A stretch of DNA of 64,000 bases. Source: Dipteris shenzhenensis (taxonomy: Eukaryota; Polypodiophyta; Polypodiopsida; Gleicheniales). The notes beneath the pieces were generated by a model that was given only the letters and a program-made list of their open reading frames with translations, had not been told where the DNA came from and searched no databases. This document shows, one piece after another, positions 24,558 to 36,696 of this stretch. Numbering within the stretch: the stretch's first letter is position 1; each line of letters opens with the position of its first letter. Made by a program: the position numbers and the translations under genes. The stretch is from NCBI GenBank assembly GCA_047967505.1, contig CM106541.1. One strand, 5' to 3'.

Positions 24558-24799
24558 TGGTATTAGAACCAATTTACTTTGCTATTTTTGCCTAATATTC
24601 GTGATCAAAAATGGCCCCAAAGGGGTCCCCTCCTCCACAATTTTACTCTTGTAATGTCAAGTGACATGAGACATCCCCGTGACATCAAGTTTTGGGTAGA
24701 TATCCCCATCTCCCTTCCATATCGGAATGAGCCTTTGACTGACATGATCAATATTTTCTTGCATTACACGATCACCATCCTTTTGAAACGTTCCTAGGA

Positions 24800-27700
24800 G
24801 CTTCTCCTTATATTTCAAATTGAAATGGCATCATCCAACAAGCGAATCTACAACATTGAGACTCTTACCACCAACACGAATTACTACACTTGGTCTATCA
24901 AAATGGTGATCCTATTGATTCAGTCCTTAATCTAGGACCACGATAGTAGAAATCACGTGTAACATGTCTAATGGACATCAAGAGTGTCTTCTTAAAAATT
25001 CCAAGGCCGACTTCGACATCATCCTCCATTGTGGAGACATAGAAAACTAGTTGGTTCATAGCTTGAAGACATCTAAATTGATTTGGGATAAATTGAAATC
25101 CACGTACGATCGTGTAGAGCTCTATACAGGTCAATGTTCATCGACAGATATTAAATCTACTCCATGAAAATGAGTCTATCATAGGTTTTCTTGATTAATG
25201 GTAAGCCACTCTTTATCGTATTACCATTGCAGGACTTAGGATTCAACCACTTCAACAATTCATAATGGTGTTGTCGACCCTTCCTCCTTGATGAAAGCCA
25301 TTTTTTATGACTCAAACTTGTCTGGCATAGCTAACTTTACCATCCTTGATTGGTAAAATCATGTAAGAAGATTCAATGTGCAAACACAACATTGAAAACT
25401 TCCCCTCAGCCCTTCTTATTTTCAATGCTAGAGTACAACCTCACCTTTGATGTCTATATCTTTGTTTTCATTAAGGAGATAGAGAGTTAGCGTCTCTTTA
25501 GGCTTCATTTAATGCCCCAATCTCCTCTCTCTTCTTCAATATGTGGGTTGAGGCCCCAGTTTTGTGTTACCCTAGAGCAAATCTAGTAGCATGGATTCCC
25601 ATGTCCAAGCGGTTTTCTGGTACACATGGAAGGTGCACAACTAGATCCATGTTGCAAATATCCCTTATGGATGTAGGTTAAAGAGAAGTAAGAATAATAT
25701 AACTTTAGGTCATAAGCATATTGATGAAATATAGAGGAGAAAAGATAGGGTTTGCATGTTATATAAAATCAGATGAGCACATAAAAAGTTTTAGTGCTCT
25801 CTCAGATCCTTTAAGGATTAACTACTACATTAGCAATTTTTCAATCAATGCGAGGCAAGGAAAGAACAAACAATGGTTTCGTAAAGTTCTAATACATTGA
25901 AGGACTCCTCGTAACAGGCATCACAGTCTCCAGGGCCTTGCTTCCTACCCTACCTCAAATTCCATGATGTACACAACGTTGTAATTTCTTCAACAAATAG
26001 AAGTGGTCTAGTCTCATTCATGAGACACCTAAAACATCATTCTTTGAAGCTAATTAGGCCATTATTTATCAACCTCTTTAGTTAATGTGCACACATTCCT
26101 CCATAGAAGACCTGCTATCTCGACATTGGCACGTCTTAGCATATGATCTCACAAAAAGGATGGTTCATAAGCTTTTAGCCCTTCCCTCATCCAATCCCAG
26201 CCTTCCTAGGAGTTAGCCCATCCTTGTACAATTATACATAGAAAAGTGATACAAGGTCTACATGGTCTCCATCTTCATAAGAGACTTCTTTTGATCTCTA
26301 CTACAATAGAAAGTGGATCAAGCCTTAACTACTCAATCGATTGTGCATAGATAAACTGCCTCTACCCCATTGGAGTCTTGTCCAATGTGTAACTTGATAC
26401 AAATTCCTAAGGCAAATTTGTGGCACAAAAGGCTCGATCACGTCAAATATTCGACCCTTCATAAGTGATGCAACTCAAGTTAGTTGATGGACCACTCAAA
26501 AGTCTCCGCATCTAGGACCCTTCTATGAGCATTGTGCCCTTGGTAAGCAAAATAAGCTTACTTTCTCAGGAATGCATGGTTCATGTTCCGCAAGCCTCCT
26601 CTTACTGATTCAGACATCTATGGCCCAATGCAAACACTTTCTTGGTGAAGTGTCACACTTTATCACCCTCATTGATAGCTTCAGTTTTTATTTGACCATC
26701 TACCTCTCGAAAAAGAAACTTAGACTCTTTCGGTGTTCCAACACTTCCATAAATGGCACAACTGAAAATGGCCACTTACTTGAAATGCTTCGTTTTGGCA
26801 ATGTTGCAGAGCACTGTTTCTCTACATTCAATGAGTATTGCGCCAATCATGGCATAGTCCATCAAATGATAATACCTGACACTCGCTTAATCAAGGCATA
26901 TCGCTTGTATAACCACAAGCAATGCAAAGTCATACCATCATCTTTTGAGAACACACACTTAGAACTCCACCCAAGAATGCGCTCAGCCACCACATTGATT
27001 ACCAATGAGCATGAAGAAGTTGATGTTTTAAAAGTATGACACATCAATCTGGTGCCCCCATCACCAATAACCCCTCTCTTTCCCCAACCACCAGTCACAT
27101 CGGCAATTACAACTACTCCCATCACTCATCAGTATGCAAACTCCCAAATGACTATCGGCGGCCACTCACATTCTTCAACCAGTCCTCTCCATGCAAAACG
27201 CCTGACGTTCAATAGCCTTTGCATGATAGCGAAGCGGATGATGATCCATTCGTTGATGCCCTCATTGATTCCCCACAATCGCCTCTTCTCCAAGTACCTC
27301 CCCTCCCCATCCTCTAGGAATAACTACTGATGACCCAACCCCATATCTTCACCTTTTCCCCTCTTTTCGCTCGCACGACACGAGTTGTATACTCTAAAAG
27401 ATTGTGATTCAATCCACCCTTTATTTGCAAAGTCTTCATCACCCACCTCCCAATCAACATGGGCAATGATCATCTCCCCTTGGAAATTGCCTTGGCTTGT
27501 GACAAAGAAGCTGCCATAGCCGATGAGTGTACCTCTCTCAACAAGAACTGCTCTTGGATCCTCATGCCAAACCCTCAGTGATGGCATGTAGTTGACTCCA
27601 AGTGGTTGCTAAGAAGTACCATGTGGATCGCTTGTTGGCCCGCTACAAAACATGCAACAAATTTATGGCATAGACTACAAAGAGTACGTATGCTCTACAA

Positions 27701-27900
27701 AGCCTACATGTCATTACCACTTTTGCAACCTCTCATGGCCTCCTACATCAAATGGATGTGAAGGCTGCCCTCCTCTCGATAGTGTCCTACCAAAGAAAGT
27801 GTGAGTCCTAATGACACAGCCTCCTAGCTACAAGGTTGTTGGCAAAGAAGGACAGGTCTATCAAGACAGTTTTTTTCAAAAGCCTCAGTAGAGCGTGCCT
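24800..27900 (+). pseudogene. Copia F gag-pol remnants
   Basis: Gag-like residues occur near 24820-24910 (MASSNKRIYNIETL). GAG-pre-integrase is visible near 26525 (EHCALGKQNKLTF). Integrase core residues follow at 26650-26730 (HFITLIDSFSFYLTIYL). Reverse transcriptase residues lie near 27600-27870: a DSKW-like segment, QMDVKAALL with the usual FLHG eroded, and TQPPSYKVVGKEGQVY. The longest uninterrupted frame is 26572-27039. The RNase H part is not detectable. It is an old dead copy. Confidence 0.7.
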
Positions 27901-27910
27901 TCCAAGGCAG

Positions 27911-28100
27911 TGCTAATAATTTAATTTCGATATAATTAGCTCATTTACATTAGATATGGATAAGGCATGTATATCAGAATGTCAAGCATGAGAATATTAG
28001 CAAACAAGTGCCTTGTGAATCCACTACATGCATGGCACTTCTATGTAATACAAGGCAATCTTGTCCTCCTCGTATGCGCATTCTATCTTTGTCAAGGTCC
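27911..28100 (+). repeat. 3' LTR of Copia F
   Basis: It begins TGCTAATAATTTAATTTC and aligns with the 5' LTR through ATTTACAT, TAGATATGGATAA, ACTACATG, TAATACAAGGCAATCT and ATTCTAT. Many substitutions separate the two LTRs, so the insertion is old. The right edge is approximate. Confidence 0.6.
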
Positions 28101-30152
28101 TGGGGTGACTGGATTATTTCCAGTCCTCCAATCGTACGCAATTCTTTTCGAGAGGTCACATCGTCATAAGTGGGCTGTTGCCATCACTCTTCCTCATCGC
28201 TCAAGTCAACATCAGTGGAGGAAGATGGCTCGAAATCCCATAATTCTAAGTTGGTAACATGAGGATTATTCTGTTGTCGCAATCGAGGTAGGTCCCTAGC
28301 CTTCTCCTTGTGATGTGTACTTGAGGTTACATTGAGGACCTATTTATATATGCATGTATGTCTTCGAGATTGGTGGTAATTTTAGATGTTGGAGCCATGC
28401 ACGCACCTTCTAATTGAGATCCATGCATCCATCTCCTGGTTGTTTACATACCTATCCACTCTTCAAGTGTAGGACCAAGAATACAATGGTCATGGAGGAG
28501 TGGTAGGATGGGCTTGACATGAATATGGAGACATACATTCAACCCATGCATCAATGGATAGAGGCTCACTTGTTAGGCTAGAGTCTGCAAATTGTAAGAA
28601 GAGATTGTAAGAAGTACTTGAGGACTCAAAGGATCTTGGGTGGGGTAGATAGTGAGAGCCGGAGTTGTGGGCTCGCAACTCCTCTGTGCATCTATCAAGC
28701 CCGAATGCTTCAAGGATTAGTGCCCTTTAGGAACCTATAAAACACATGTCTCTCTCACATATTGATTTCTTCTCATTCAAGTTCTTTTGAGAACGCTTGC
28801 TCATCCAAAATATCTTCACTGAGAGAACATACTCTCTCCCTTTGTGTCTCCTTGTCTCTCACACTCTCCAAAGGGACCAAGAAGATACACACACAAACTT
28901 CTTTTTTTTAAAAGTGAAATCCATGTGCCTTTATATTACAAAAAGGATGTCTCCAAAGTGGAGAACAAAAATCACAAGATCAAAAAATTTCATTGTAGGA
29001 CAAGTAGACAGTATAATCTAGCTGATGAATAGATAGGCAATCATAAAAGGATTGCCTGAGCGACATCCGGAAAAAGCAGAACATACTACTGGAGAGTGGT
29101 CTGACATCGTGGTACCTACCAGAATCCCGGTAGAGCCGCCTCTGTGCAATGCCCGCATTTAGTCCAGAGTGCCCAATAATGAACCCACATGAAAAATAGA
29201 TCATTCACGCAGACGCACACGTGCACGCACACATAAAGAGAGAAATGATAGAGAGAGATGACACATCATCAAATCGCATGGAAATATATCAAAATATGAA
29301 AACAAGAAGACTAATATTCTATCTGATTGCCACATGGAGGAGCCATTGAAAGAGCGGATGATACTTACAAGCGACGAAGAGAGGGGGTAGGGACTCCAGC
29401 CCAAAAATGCAGCAAAAGGGCTGCAAATTTGCAGCAAAAGGGAGAGGCTGAACAGTCAGAACCTAGAAGAAAAGGAGTGCTTAAGCTTGAGAGGGGGCTG
29501 AGACAAGGGTGGGTAGGCTGAGAGTCAGGGGACTGATAAAGAGGAGGGGGCTGAAAGGACGGGCTGAAAGAAGATGGGGCTGAGCAGTGAGGTGGAAAAA
29601 CACTGTTTCGGCATTTTACAGGTTCTGTGAGGCACTAAGCAGGGAGCGTGGGAACGTGTTTAAGGAAGGGGGGAACAGAGCTCCTGGCATCCCGGGCCCG
29701 GTACACGTTCTGAGAACGTGGAAGACATTCCAGATATGGCTCCAAGTAGGGAACCATGTTCCACCTATTCCGGAAGGGGAACGGCATTCACTGGTAGCTA
29801 TGAGATATGCATGTATGTATGTACATACATACATACATGTGTGTGTGTGTGTGTGTGTGTGTGACATATAGAGGGCTTCAGATATGCAAGACAAACTTGG
29901 TCATGATAAAAACTAGCAGTAAGGGCGGAGGCTGATCGAGCTTCATCTGGAACCTATCCGATGAAAAGAAAAGTATTTAGAATCTGTGAAACTTTCCAAA
30001 TTCGTGAAGACACTCTTAGTCACATCTAAGGTATCAACAAACAACGCACCCCATCATATTGCTGCTCCATCAGTCATAATGAGAGTGCACATCACATTTC
30101 TTGCAAAAAAAGGCAATGCATATTGTAATGGGATGTATCAACATGAATCTGC
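28101..30152. other. 3' flank of the O-fucosyltransferase-like gene, no other gene seen
   Basis: Short open frames on both strands are unrelated to known families. The part nearest 30152 should contain the 3' untranslated region and polyadenylation site of the minus-strand gene; no single poly(A) signal could be fixed. A TACA/GT microsatellite lies at 29805-29863. Confidence 0.5.
29805..29863. repeat. TATG/TACA and (GT)n microsatellite
   Basis: Alternating TATG and TACA tetranucleotides run into about 26 bases of GT repeats ending at about 29863. The TATG/TACA part is self-complementary and could form a hairpin. Confidence 0.9.
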
Positions 30153-31269
30153 TCACTGAAGGTCAACACTTGCAGAAGTACACATATTTGCTTTCCTAAG
30201 TTGCAGGATGTTGTCAGCGATAGTAGAGCCTGATGTACCTACAAACCCCAGCGTAGCACAGCTACATATCATTTCTTGTACACACAGAATGACATCGGGA
30301 AAGTATTCAGGATCTTGCCTGAGATCAAAACCAGTTGATAGCGACATTTGAGGAAGAAACCCTGACTGAAGACCAAACTCACTTTTTAGAAGTTTCTGTG
30401 CAGTTTCAAAAACAAGGTCCTCTTGATCCTCAAGAACATGTATCTTATAAAAGGAAGTATTACGAGCCAATTCTCCGAGGTAAGTATTCGTCCAGTTTGA
30501 AACTGGTAAGTCTGTCATAAGAAACACATGTAACACTTCACTAGGTCCATGTTGGTTTTGGACTAGCTGTAGCTGAGATTTTACACTTGTAAACGTTTTT
30601 ACCCAATGATTTTTGAATTGACCATCGAGCAGTCTCACCTGAGCACAGAAAAAGGGATTCCTGATTTTTTCTTTTGAATACAACTTGCCTGCATGTATTA
30701 TATCAGGGGTGAAGGGAAGAAATTGAACTGCCTTAATCAATGCCTTGCTTTTTCTGGGCCGAATATCCACATGAAGCTGGGTACCCTTGTACTCAGAAGA
30801 GAAAAGACTTCCAAAAGATAGTACCTCATATCTAGCAGCTTTTGAACCCATGCCAAGGGCTTCCTCGATGTCCTTATATCTCCTTGCATATTGTTTGTTC
30901 CCTTTCCTAGCATTTATACCCTGATTCACCATTTGAGACGGAACTTGATGCTGTTGAACTGTCCCCTCTAGATGTGAAATATTCAAATTTTGCAAGCCAT
31001 GTGCCCAAATTGTTGTTCTGCAATCTTCATTAACACCATACACACACTCTCCATGCACTGCTTCAGGCCTTGACAACAGAGCCCCACAGCTTTCCAATGT
31101 TCCCCATCTTGAAGCAGCTGTGACCAGGCTGCTACACAAGGAACCTGAGCATGATGTTGATACATCTACTCCACACCAAAGTGAGGCAAAAATGCGGAGA
31201 TCTATGGTCTTAACCAATGATAAAGAAAGCACTGATGATATGTCAATGACATCAGCAATGGCAAGATAC
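30153..31269 (-). CDS. O-fucosyltransferase-like protein, exon 2 (C-terminal half)
   Basis: This exon supplies the last 372 residues. It starts in mid-codon after ACATACAG on the minus strand, so the codon for Arg is shared with exon 1 (AG + G). It continues YLAIADVIDISS, FASLWCGVD and VDIRPRKSKALIKAVQF, with FVGTSGSTIADNILQLRK near the end. The last motif resembles the conserved C-terminal G-S-T/S loop of GDP-fucose protein O-fucosyltransferases (PF10250), where the nucleotide sugar is bound. The frame is open to TGA at 30153-30155. The protein would act in the Golgi or ER lumen, transferring fucose to protein or polysaccharide; the acceptor is not predictable. Catalytic activity is inferred from family. 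Confidence 0.82.
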
Positions 31270-31329
31270 CTGTATGTACAGCCCTGATGGGTTAGAAATA
31301 AAGGCTTAAATGCTTGAACCACTCACACA

Positions 31330-31850
31330 AGGATAGATCTAGGAAACTCTTTTCAAACACTTAAAGATGCGCACACAAATTGAAAACCTAGTCAAAGAAT
31401 GTACAGCGGAGAAAAGAGAAGGAGAACTCGGTCTTTATTCATCCACTGATGTGGCAAAACCTGCTCACAAAAGAGCTGAACACATCCAGCAGAGGTGCTG
31501 GGCAAAAACAGCAATCAGACATGATTGCGATGCTAAATTCTCAGAGAGAGAAATGTTCTACACGCTCCTCAGGTCCGCCTGCTTGGAAAAGGCTTCAGTG
31601 TTGCTGTTGAGTATGCTGAGATAGGAGGATATTTATAAGCACCGTGGAGGGCTGAACCCTGCCCTAAAACAGCCGAATAAGTCTATGCAAAAACTGGACT
31701 GGGTCTGCCAGAACTGCCAACTGTACCTGTCCAACTTTTGCTCCTGTTTGGACTGCGATCTGTTGCTGAAGTCGCCTACCGCCAGGCCTATAAATAGGCC
31801 CTGGCAGTGCACTCTACTCCTGCTGCCACGCAATCCTGCTGCTGACCATT
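31330..31850 (-). repeat. probable LTR/3' part of the intronic Copia RNase H remnant
   Basis: Left of the RNase H remnant (downstream on minus) lies a segment with a TATA-like box (TTATAAATATCC on minus, about 31640) and a CT-rich stretch, as in a plant LTR. No partner LTR was found, so this is a weak call and the ends are approximate. Confidence 0.4.
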
Positions 31851-32290
31851 GCAGCCCTGCAGTGCCTTCGACAGATGCAGAAAGTCCAAACGTCTGGCAA
31901 CTATGGCTCCTGGATAGAATGGTAATGGACCTCGATGTGCTTCGTTCATGCATGAAACTCGGGGTTCGCAATGGCTATGCAACCCTGCTTATCACACAAG
32001 ATCACGATTGCATCCTCCTAAAGAATGTCCATATCCTCGAAAAATCCATCTGAGCCACAACACTCACAAGCTGCGATACAAGCAACCTTGTACTACGCCT
32101 CTGTGGAAGAAAGGGCAACTGTTGGCTGTTTCTTGCTCAACCATGAAATGGCATGTAATGCAAGTATGAAACGCCTGAAGTTGAGCACCTAGTGTCCCAA
32201 CCACCTGCCCAATCTGAGTCACAGAAACCTCCCAGCTCCAAACCTGTACTCTAGGTGATACCATATGTGCTAGCACCCTTCAGGTCCCTC
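31851..32290 (-). pseudogene. Copia RNase H remnant inside the intron
   Basis: With a few stops and shifts, the minus strand reads FCDSDWAG, a STSGVSYLH segment, [34 protein letters not shown] and CDKQGCIAIA, then [11 protein letters not shown]. This is the Copia RNase H domain in order. Integrase and reverse transcriptase are absent to the right, so only the 3' end of the element remains. Confidence 0.8.
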
Positions 32291-32299
32291 AGCACTCAT

Positions 32300-33936
32300 A
32301 ATCCTTCCTTCTAATGATTTTCCCTAGGTGTTGAGAAGGCTGCATGGAAAAGAGTCGTAGAAGGAGGCGGCATGCGGACGAAGATTGCCTGCAAGGCGCA
32401 AGGCAAAAGAGCAGCAGGAAGGCCACGCGTGAAGAGCTGCAGGCGGAAGAAAGGGCGCGGGAAGCGGGAGGCCTGTGTGGACGCGAAAGGGAATGGGAGC
32501 CTGCAAATCTGTGCGCGAAACAGGCCTCTGGCAAGGACCCGTGCGAAAAATGTCTGCGAAACAAACCTCTGCAAGGACCCCGTGCGAAACAGGCTGAACA
32601 TTTCCTGCAGTCTTGGAAGGCACGATTCCTCAACTTTGGAAGCCTTGAGGTAAGGACTTTCTCTGATTTTTGTGGTCTTGGACACAGAACAGGGTGTCCT
32701 AACGGGTGACCCCCCCCCGCCCCGTGCGAATAGACCTTTAAAACTCTTAAACCGTGAGGAAAAGAGACCCCCCCCCATTCTCCCCAATGGAAAGTCGGAT
32801 TGGAACAAGATTTGAAGGGGGTGATCCACCCATCAAGTACCCCCTATAACGGTATCTAGAGCACCATTCAGCTCAAAACAAGTAGCCCAAACGGAGTATA
32901 CCAGTTTACAGCATAAAAACAAGGAAGAAAGGCTAAAAGAGAAGGGAGAAGAGATCAAATGAAGTAGTTTTTTGACACAAGCGAAGCGGGAGTCGGATAA
33001 GTACCACCAACTCTAACAACACTTGACTTTTGCTGTAAAATAAACCCCTTTTCTGAAATTACAGCAAGCCATTTTCTCTTGTATTACTAAAAGGAAAGAA
33101 TGGAAGGAGGAGGGATATTTAATGATGAACTTGTCCTTTTTCTCCACTACCAAAAGGACATAGGGAGAGAACACCATCACCTCCTCTTGAAGAGGATAAT
33201 GTAGATGAGAGTTACACACATATTGAGTATGATAACCCACGTATAGAATTACCTTCATCTCATCCTTCAAGAATCTCTTGATAGGGAGTTTTCCTTCAGA
33301 AATGAAAGGAGAAACGAGTTCATCCAAGAGCAAGGCGCTGAGTTTACGCCTTTAACTCAAAATCCCATCCACATGGATTATAATCCAAGTGCAAGAGGGA
33401 GAGAGGAGTCTCCCGTTGATAAGCTGGTTTCTCAGCTTAGCCATATGATTGAACAGTCCATTATGACAAAATTACGAACTAAGACAGTGCTGAATTTTGG
33501 GGATGACGATTTAAGTACCCCCTCAAAGAGAGCTAAATTCCAACCCCCAGAGAGAATAGAGTTTCCAAAGTATGATGGAGCAAGAGAGGTGGATAAAATC
33601 CTCAATTGGATTCGCCATTTTGAGCTATATTTTGCTCATCAAGATAAGACCGACCACGAGAAGCTTGCTCTTGCCACACTGCATCTACAAAAGGATGCTT
33701 TGATGTGGTGGTCCTTATCACAAACGGGAAAAGAGCCTATTCTTCAATGGTCCAAATTTGTAGAGCAACTTAAGGCCACTTTCATGCCTTCGATGCATGA
33801 AGAAGAATTGACCTTCCGTTGGGAAAGGTTCAGGCAATTCGATAATGAGAATAACACTGAATTTACAGCTAGGTTCTGGAAACTCTCTTTAGAGTTACTT
33901 GAGAATAGTGAGGATTATTATTCTAGCAGTGACCAA
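32300..33936 (+). mobile_element. Ty3/Gypsy retrotransposon fragment
   Basis: A GC-rich segment at about 32332-32850 may be the 5' LTR: it opens TGTTGAGAAGGC and is followed by CGGTATCTAGAGCACC, which resembles a tRNA-Met primer-binding site. A leader and a gag frame follow at 33373. The gag stops at 33936, where the LTR of Copia C begins. No Gypsy pol was found elsewhere in the window. LTR limits are uncertain. Confidence 0.6.
33373..33936 (+). pseudogene. Gypsy gag, truncated by Copia C
   Basis: From MDYNPSARGREESPVDKL the frame reads into a retrotrans_gag domain (PF03732): RIEFPKYDGAREVDKILNWI, HFELYFAHQDKTDHEKLALA, LHLQKDALMWW, WSKFVEQLKATFMP and TFRWERFRQFDNENNT. The domain is cut at SSSDQ, just where TGTAATG of the next LTR starts. 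The C-terminal gag, zinc knuckle and pol are missing. Confidence 0.85.
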
Positions 33937-34136
33937 TGTAATGTAATAAGTAGGTTAGGGGCACTTTTCCCTCTTTAGAGGTTTTTTTCCCTAACCACAG
34001 TTAGTTCACTAACTACGGTTAGTGAAGGATAATGTTTTGTCACTTAGATAAAACCTTTCCCTTTTCTTGTATTCAGTCGCTTCATCTATTGCAATCTGAC
34101 GTTCAGCTCTCTTGCTCTCTCACTCTCTGTCTCACA
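33937..34136 (+). repeat. 5' LTR of Copia C
   Basis: A 200-base LTR begins TGTAATGTAATAAG inside the Gypsy gag and ends CTGTCTCACA. A perfect primer-binding site follows two bases later. The insertion point splits the gag frame. Confidence 0.85.
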
Positions 34137-34138
34137 TT

Positions 34139-34150
34139 TGGTATCAGAGC
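34139..34150 (+). other. primer-binding site of Copia C (initiator Met-tRNA)
   Basis: The bases TGGTATCAGAGC are the standard plant Copia primer-binding site, two bases after the LTR end at 34136. Confidence 0.9.
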
Positions 34151-35421
34151 ATCTGCTTCTCTCCTCGGACTTCTGCCATTGTCCGTGTGTGAGAGTGCTC
34201 TTAGATCCTGAGCTTCTGCTTTCTGGACTAGCTCCCACGTCTTCTACTTCAGCACCCAAGCTCACGTAGCTCAACCCGCACCAGCCTCTAGGTGTCGTAC
34301 CCTCCGTTGTACAACCTGCGCTCCTAGATCGTACAGCCTTCCGCTCATCGTCCGTACGAATCAGCCGTATGAATCAGACCGTACGCTTCGTTTCGAATCA
34401 GCCACCATACCTTGGTATCTGCTCGTCCGTACAGCTGTACATGCATCAGCACCGTACAATAATAGCACTTGCACGCAAGCAACCGTACAACGTATGTACA
34501 CTGTGGATTTCAAATATGCACTTTGCCGTACAACAGCGCAAGGCTTCCGTACGGTGTACGGCTTTCAAATCTGCATTTTGCCATACAATTGCGCAAGGCT
34601 TCCGTACGGTATCTGTAACTTGTACTGCTTGCTTCAACCGTACGTCCGCCACGCCATCAGCTCCAGTACCTACAAGCATCGTTTGAACGCAGTTGTCTAT
34701 ATAGGCTCAATCCATCAATTGGATTTCGTTGATGCACAGGTTCATTTGACGTAAAGTGGTATCTGCAAATTCGTTTTTCATTTGCAGTCAAGCTTTTTAG
34801 TAGAAATTTGGGACTTGTGTGCATTCTAGAACAAAGAATTGCTTTTTGGGTGAAATTTGGCTCGATTTCAGCTCAACATTTGGGGCTTTTGGCATTCGAA
34901 TGCATTTTGGCAGTGTACAAGCAATTTGGGATTTTTGCAGCTTTTGTTTTTGACTCAGTTTGAGTCACATCTGAGCACTTGGGAATTTTCATTTGGACAC
35001 ATTGGCAGTAGAATTTACTTCTTTTGCAAATAAATTGCAAATTGGGGCTTTCAGACAATTTGCCCCTTTTTGAGTTGCAATTTCTTGCAAAAATTTGGGG
35101 CTTTTTGCTTTACACAGCAATTTCTGCATTTTTGGGATTTTAGGCAATTTGCCCTCTTTTGGATGCAATTTCCCTGAAGAAATTAGGGCTTTTGGCATTC
35201 TGATGCAATTTGGCAGTGTACAAGCATTTTGGGACTGTTGCAAGTATTTTTGAGTGACATTGGAGAGCATTTGTAGGGTAATTGAAGTGCATTCTAAGCT
35301 TTGACAGGTTGTGACAGTATTTGTCACTGTGGGCAGATTTTTCTTTGCAGATTTTACTTGTGCATTGTATATCCCAGCAAGGGATTTCACTTGGTCAGTC
35401 TGCTGTATTTTTTGAGATTAT
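34151..35421 (+). other. leader of Copia C, rich in CGTAC motifs
   Basis: About 1.27 kb between the primer-binding site and gag is non-coding. Its first half (34290-34650) contains many CCGTAC/CGTACGG words; its second half repeats phrases like GGGCTTTTGGCATT and CAATTTGGG. The same two-part composition occurs, inverted, in Copia D, so it is a family feature. Confidence 0.7.
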
Positions 35422-36696
35422 ATGGAGAAAATGGCTCAGAACAACTCAAATGAGGTGTTCGGGGTTCTCACACAGGAGGATAAGTTGGATGGCACCAACT
35501 ACTCCTTGTGGAGTTTCATGGTTCGCAATATCTTGGTTGGCAGACATCTTTGGGATTATGTCAATGGAGGATGAAGCAAGACCAGATACACTTTCTACAC
35601 CTGTCACTCCTACAGCTGGAGGCAAGGGTAGAGGTATAAATGCAGCACAGGTGGTTGGAGCAGCCGCTCCAGGAGCTCCCACAGCAGAACAGATAAGACG
35701 GGACTCTAGAGATCCACAAGCTCTTTCTGTCAAGAGGTTCATTATACCTCATATTCAGTCATGCAAGACATCTACGGCAGCTTGGGAAATACTAGAGAGT
35801 ATGTTTGCAGTAAGAAATGATGCCAGGGTTTCCTTTCTGAAGCAAGAACTTTCCCATACACATATGGAGGAAGGAGATTCCATGAATTCTCACCTCACAA
35901 AGCTTCAGGACCTCAAGGAACAATTGCTGAATATTGATGAAGTCATTCCGGATTCAGAGATGATCACCACCACTCTGAACTCTCTCTTCCTGAGTCCTAT
36001 CTCGGTTTCCACACCTCGTTGAATTTGTCATTGAGGGGGGGCAGCAATCCTCTCTCCTTTCACGAGTTGGTAGGACTTCTGTTGCAGGAGGAACAAACTC
36101 GCAGAAATATGGCAACTCGGGCTGGCGAGCATGCTATGCTCTCCAAATTCAAGCCCAAGGGTAAAGGGCAGCAAAAGCCACATGCCAATCAGCCCACACA
36201 TCAGCATAAAGCGGATTCTGAACAGCCTTCTTATAAGGCAAAGGGTGATACAAATAAGCAAAAAAAGAAGAGCATCTGTCATTATTGCAAGAAGCCAAGT
36301 CATTATATTGGAGAGTGCAAGAAGCGCATAGCCAAAGAGAAGAAAAGGGATTCCGGTATGGCTATGGCAGATGCATCAGTTCCACATTCTCATGATGGAC
36401 GAGATGTTGCAGCCAACTTGGTTGAAGAGCACTATGCCTTTCTGTCTTGCACTTCAGATTTTTCAGTGGGTAGTTCTGATATTACAGCCACTAATGATGA
36501 TGACCCATATGCTTTCTTGACTTGCAGTTACGATCCTTCAAAGGATGAATGCTCCTTTAGTGTTGATGAGACACTTCATACTTGGTATTTTGACAGTGGT
36601 GCTTCAAAGCACATCACTTCCAAGAAGAGTCTGTTTGTAACTCTGCATTCTTCACCCACTAAGAAGAAGGTAACTTGTGCGAATAATTCTTCTTAC
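35422..36696 (+). pseudogene. Copia C gag, zinc knuckle and protease start
   Basis: Gag starts MEKMAQNNSNEVFGVL, then LDGTNYSLWSFMVRNILVG. A stop at 35571 and a frame change lead to IIPHIQSCKTSTAAWEIL and SFLKQELSH. After a second change at about 36020, GGSNPLSFHELVGLLLQEEQ is followed by the zinc knuckle CHYCKKPSHYIGEC and the protease active site WYFDSGASKHITS. The coding similarity ends at VTCANNSSY (36696), where sequence of opposite orientation begins. Integrase, reverse transcriptase and the 3' LTR are missing. Confidence 0.88.

Larger units (their letters stand above)
24347..28100 (+). mobile_element. Ty1/Copia LTR retrotransposon F (degenerate, both LTRs visible)
   Basis: The 5' LTR (24347-24557) is followed by a tRNA-Met primer-binding site variant (TGGTATTAGAACC). 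A similar segment at 27911-28100 is the 3' LTR. Between them are weak remains of gag, GAG-pre-integrase, integrase and reverse transcriptase in the normal Copia order. Stops and indels are frequent, which marks an old insertion. No clear target duplication was seen. Confidence 0.75.

Noticed and set aside
29587-29894. ORFs on both strands around the GT microsatellite
   Set aside because: Part of each is microsatellite translation, and no family is recognised.
31270-31322. ATG at 31322 as the true start of a separate 389-residue protein
   Set aside because: The residues before position 31269 do not fit the family, a good splice acceptor lies at 31270, and the missing N-terminal half is found as exon 1 at 44005-44459 in the right phase.
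32311-32829. Long overlapping ORFs on both strands in a GC-rich block
   Set aside because: Base composition without stops explains them. The block lies where a Gypsy LTR is expected and no protein family is seen.
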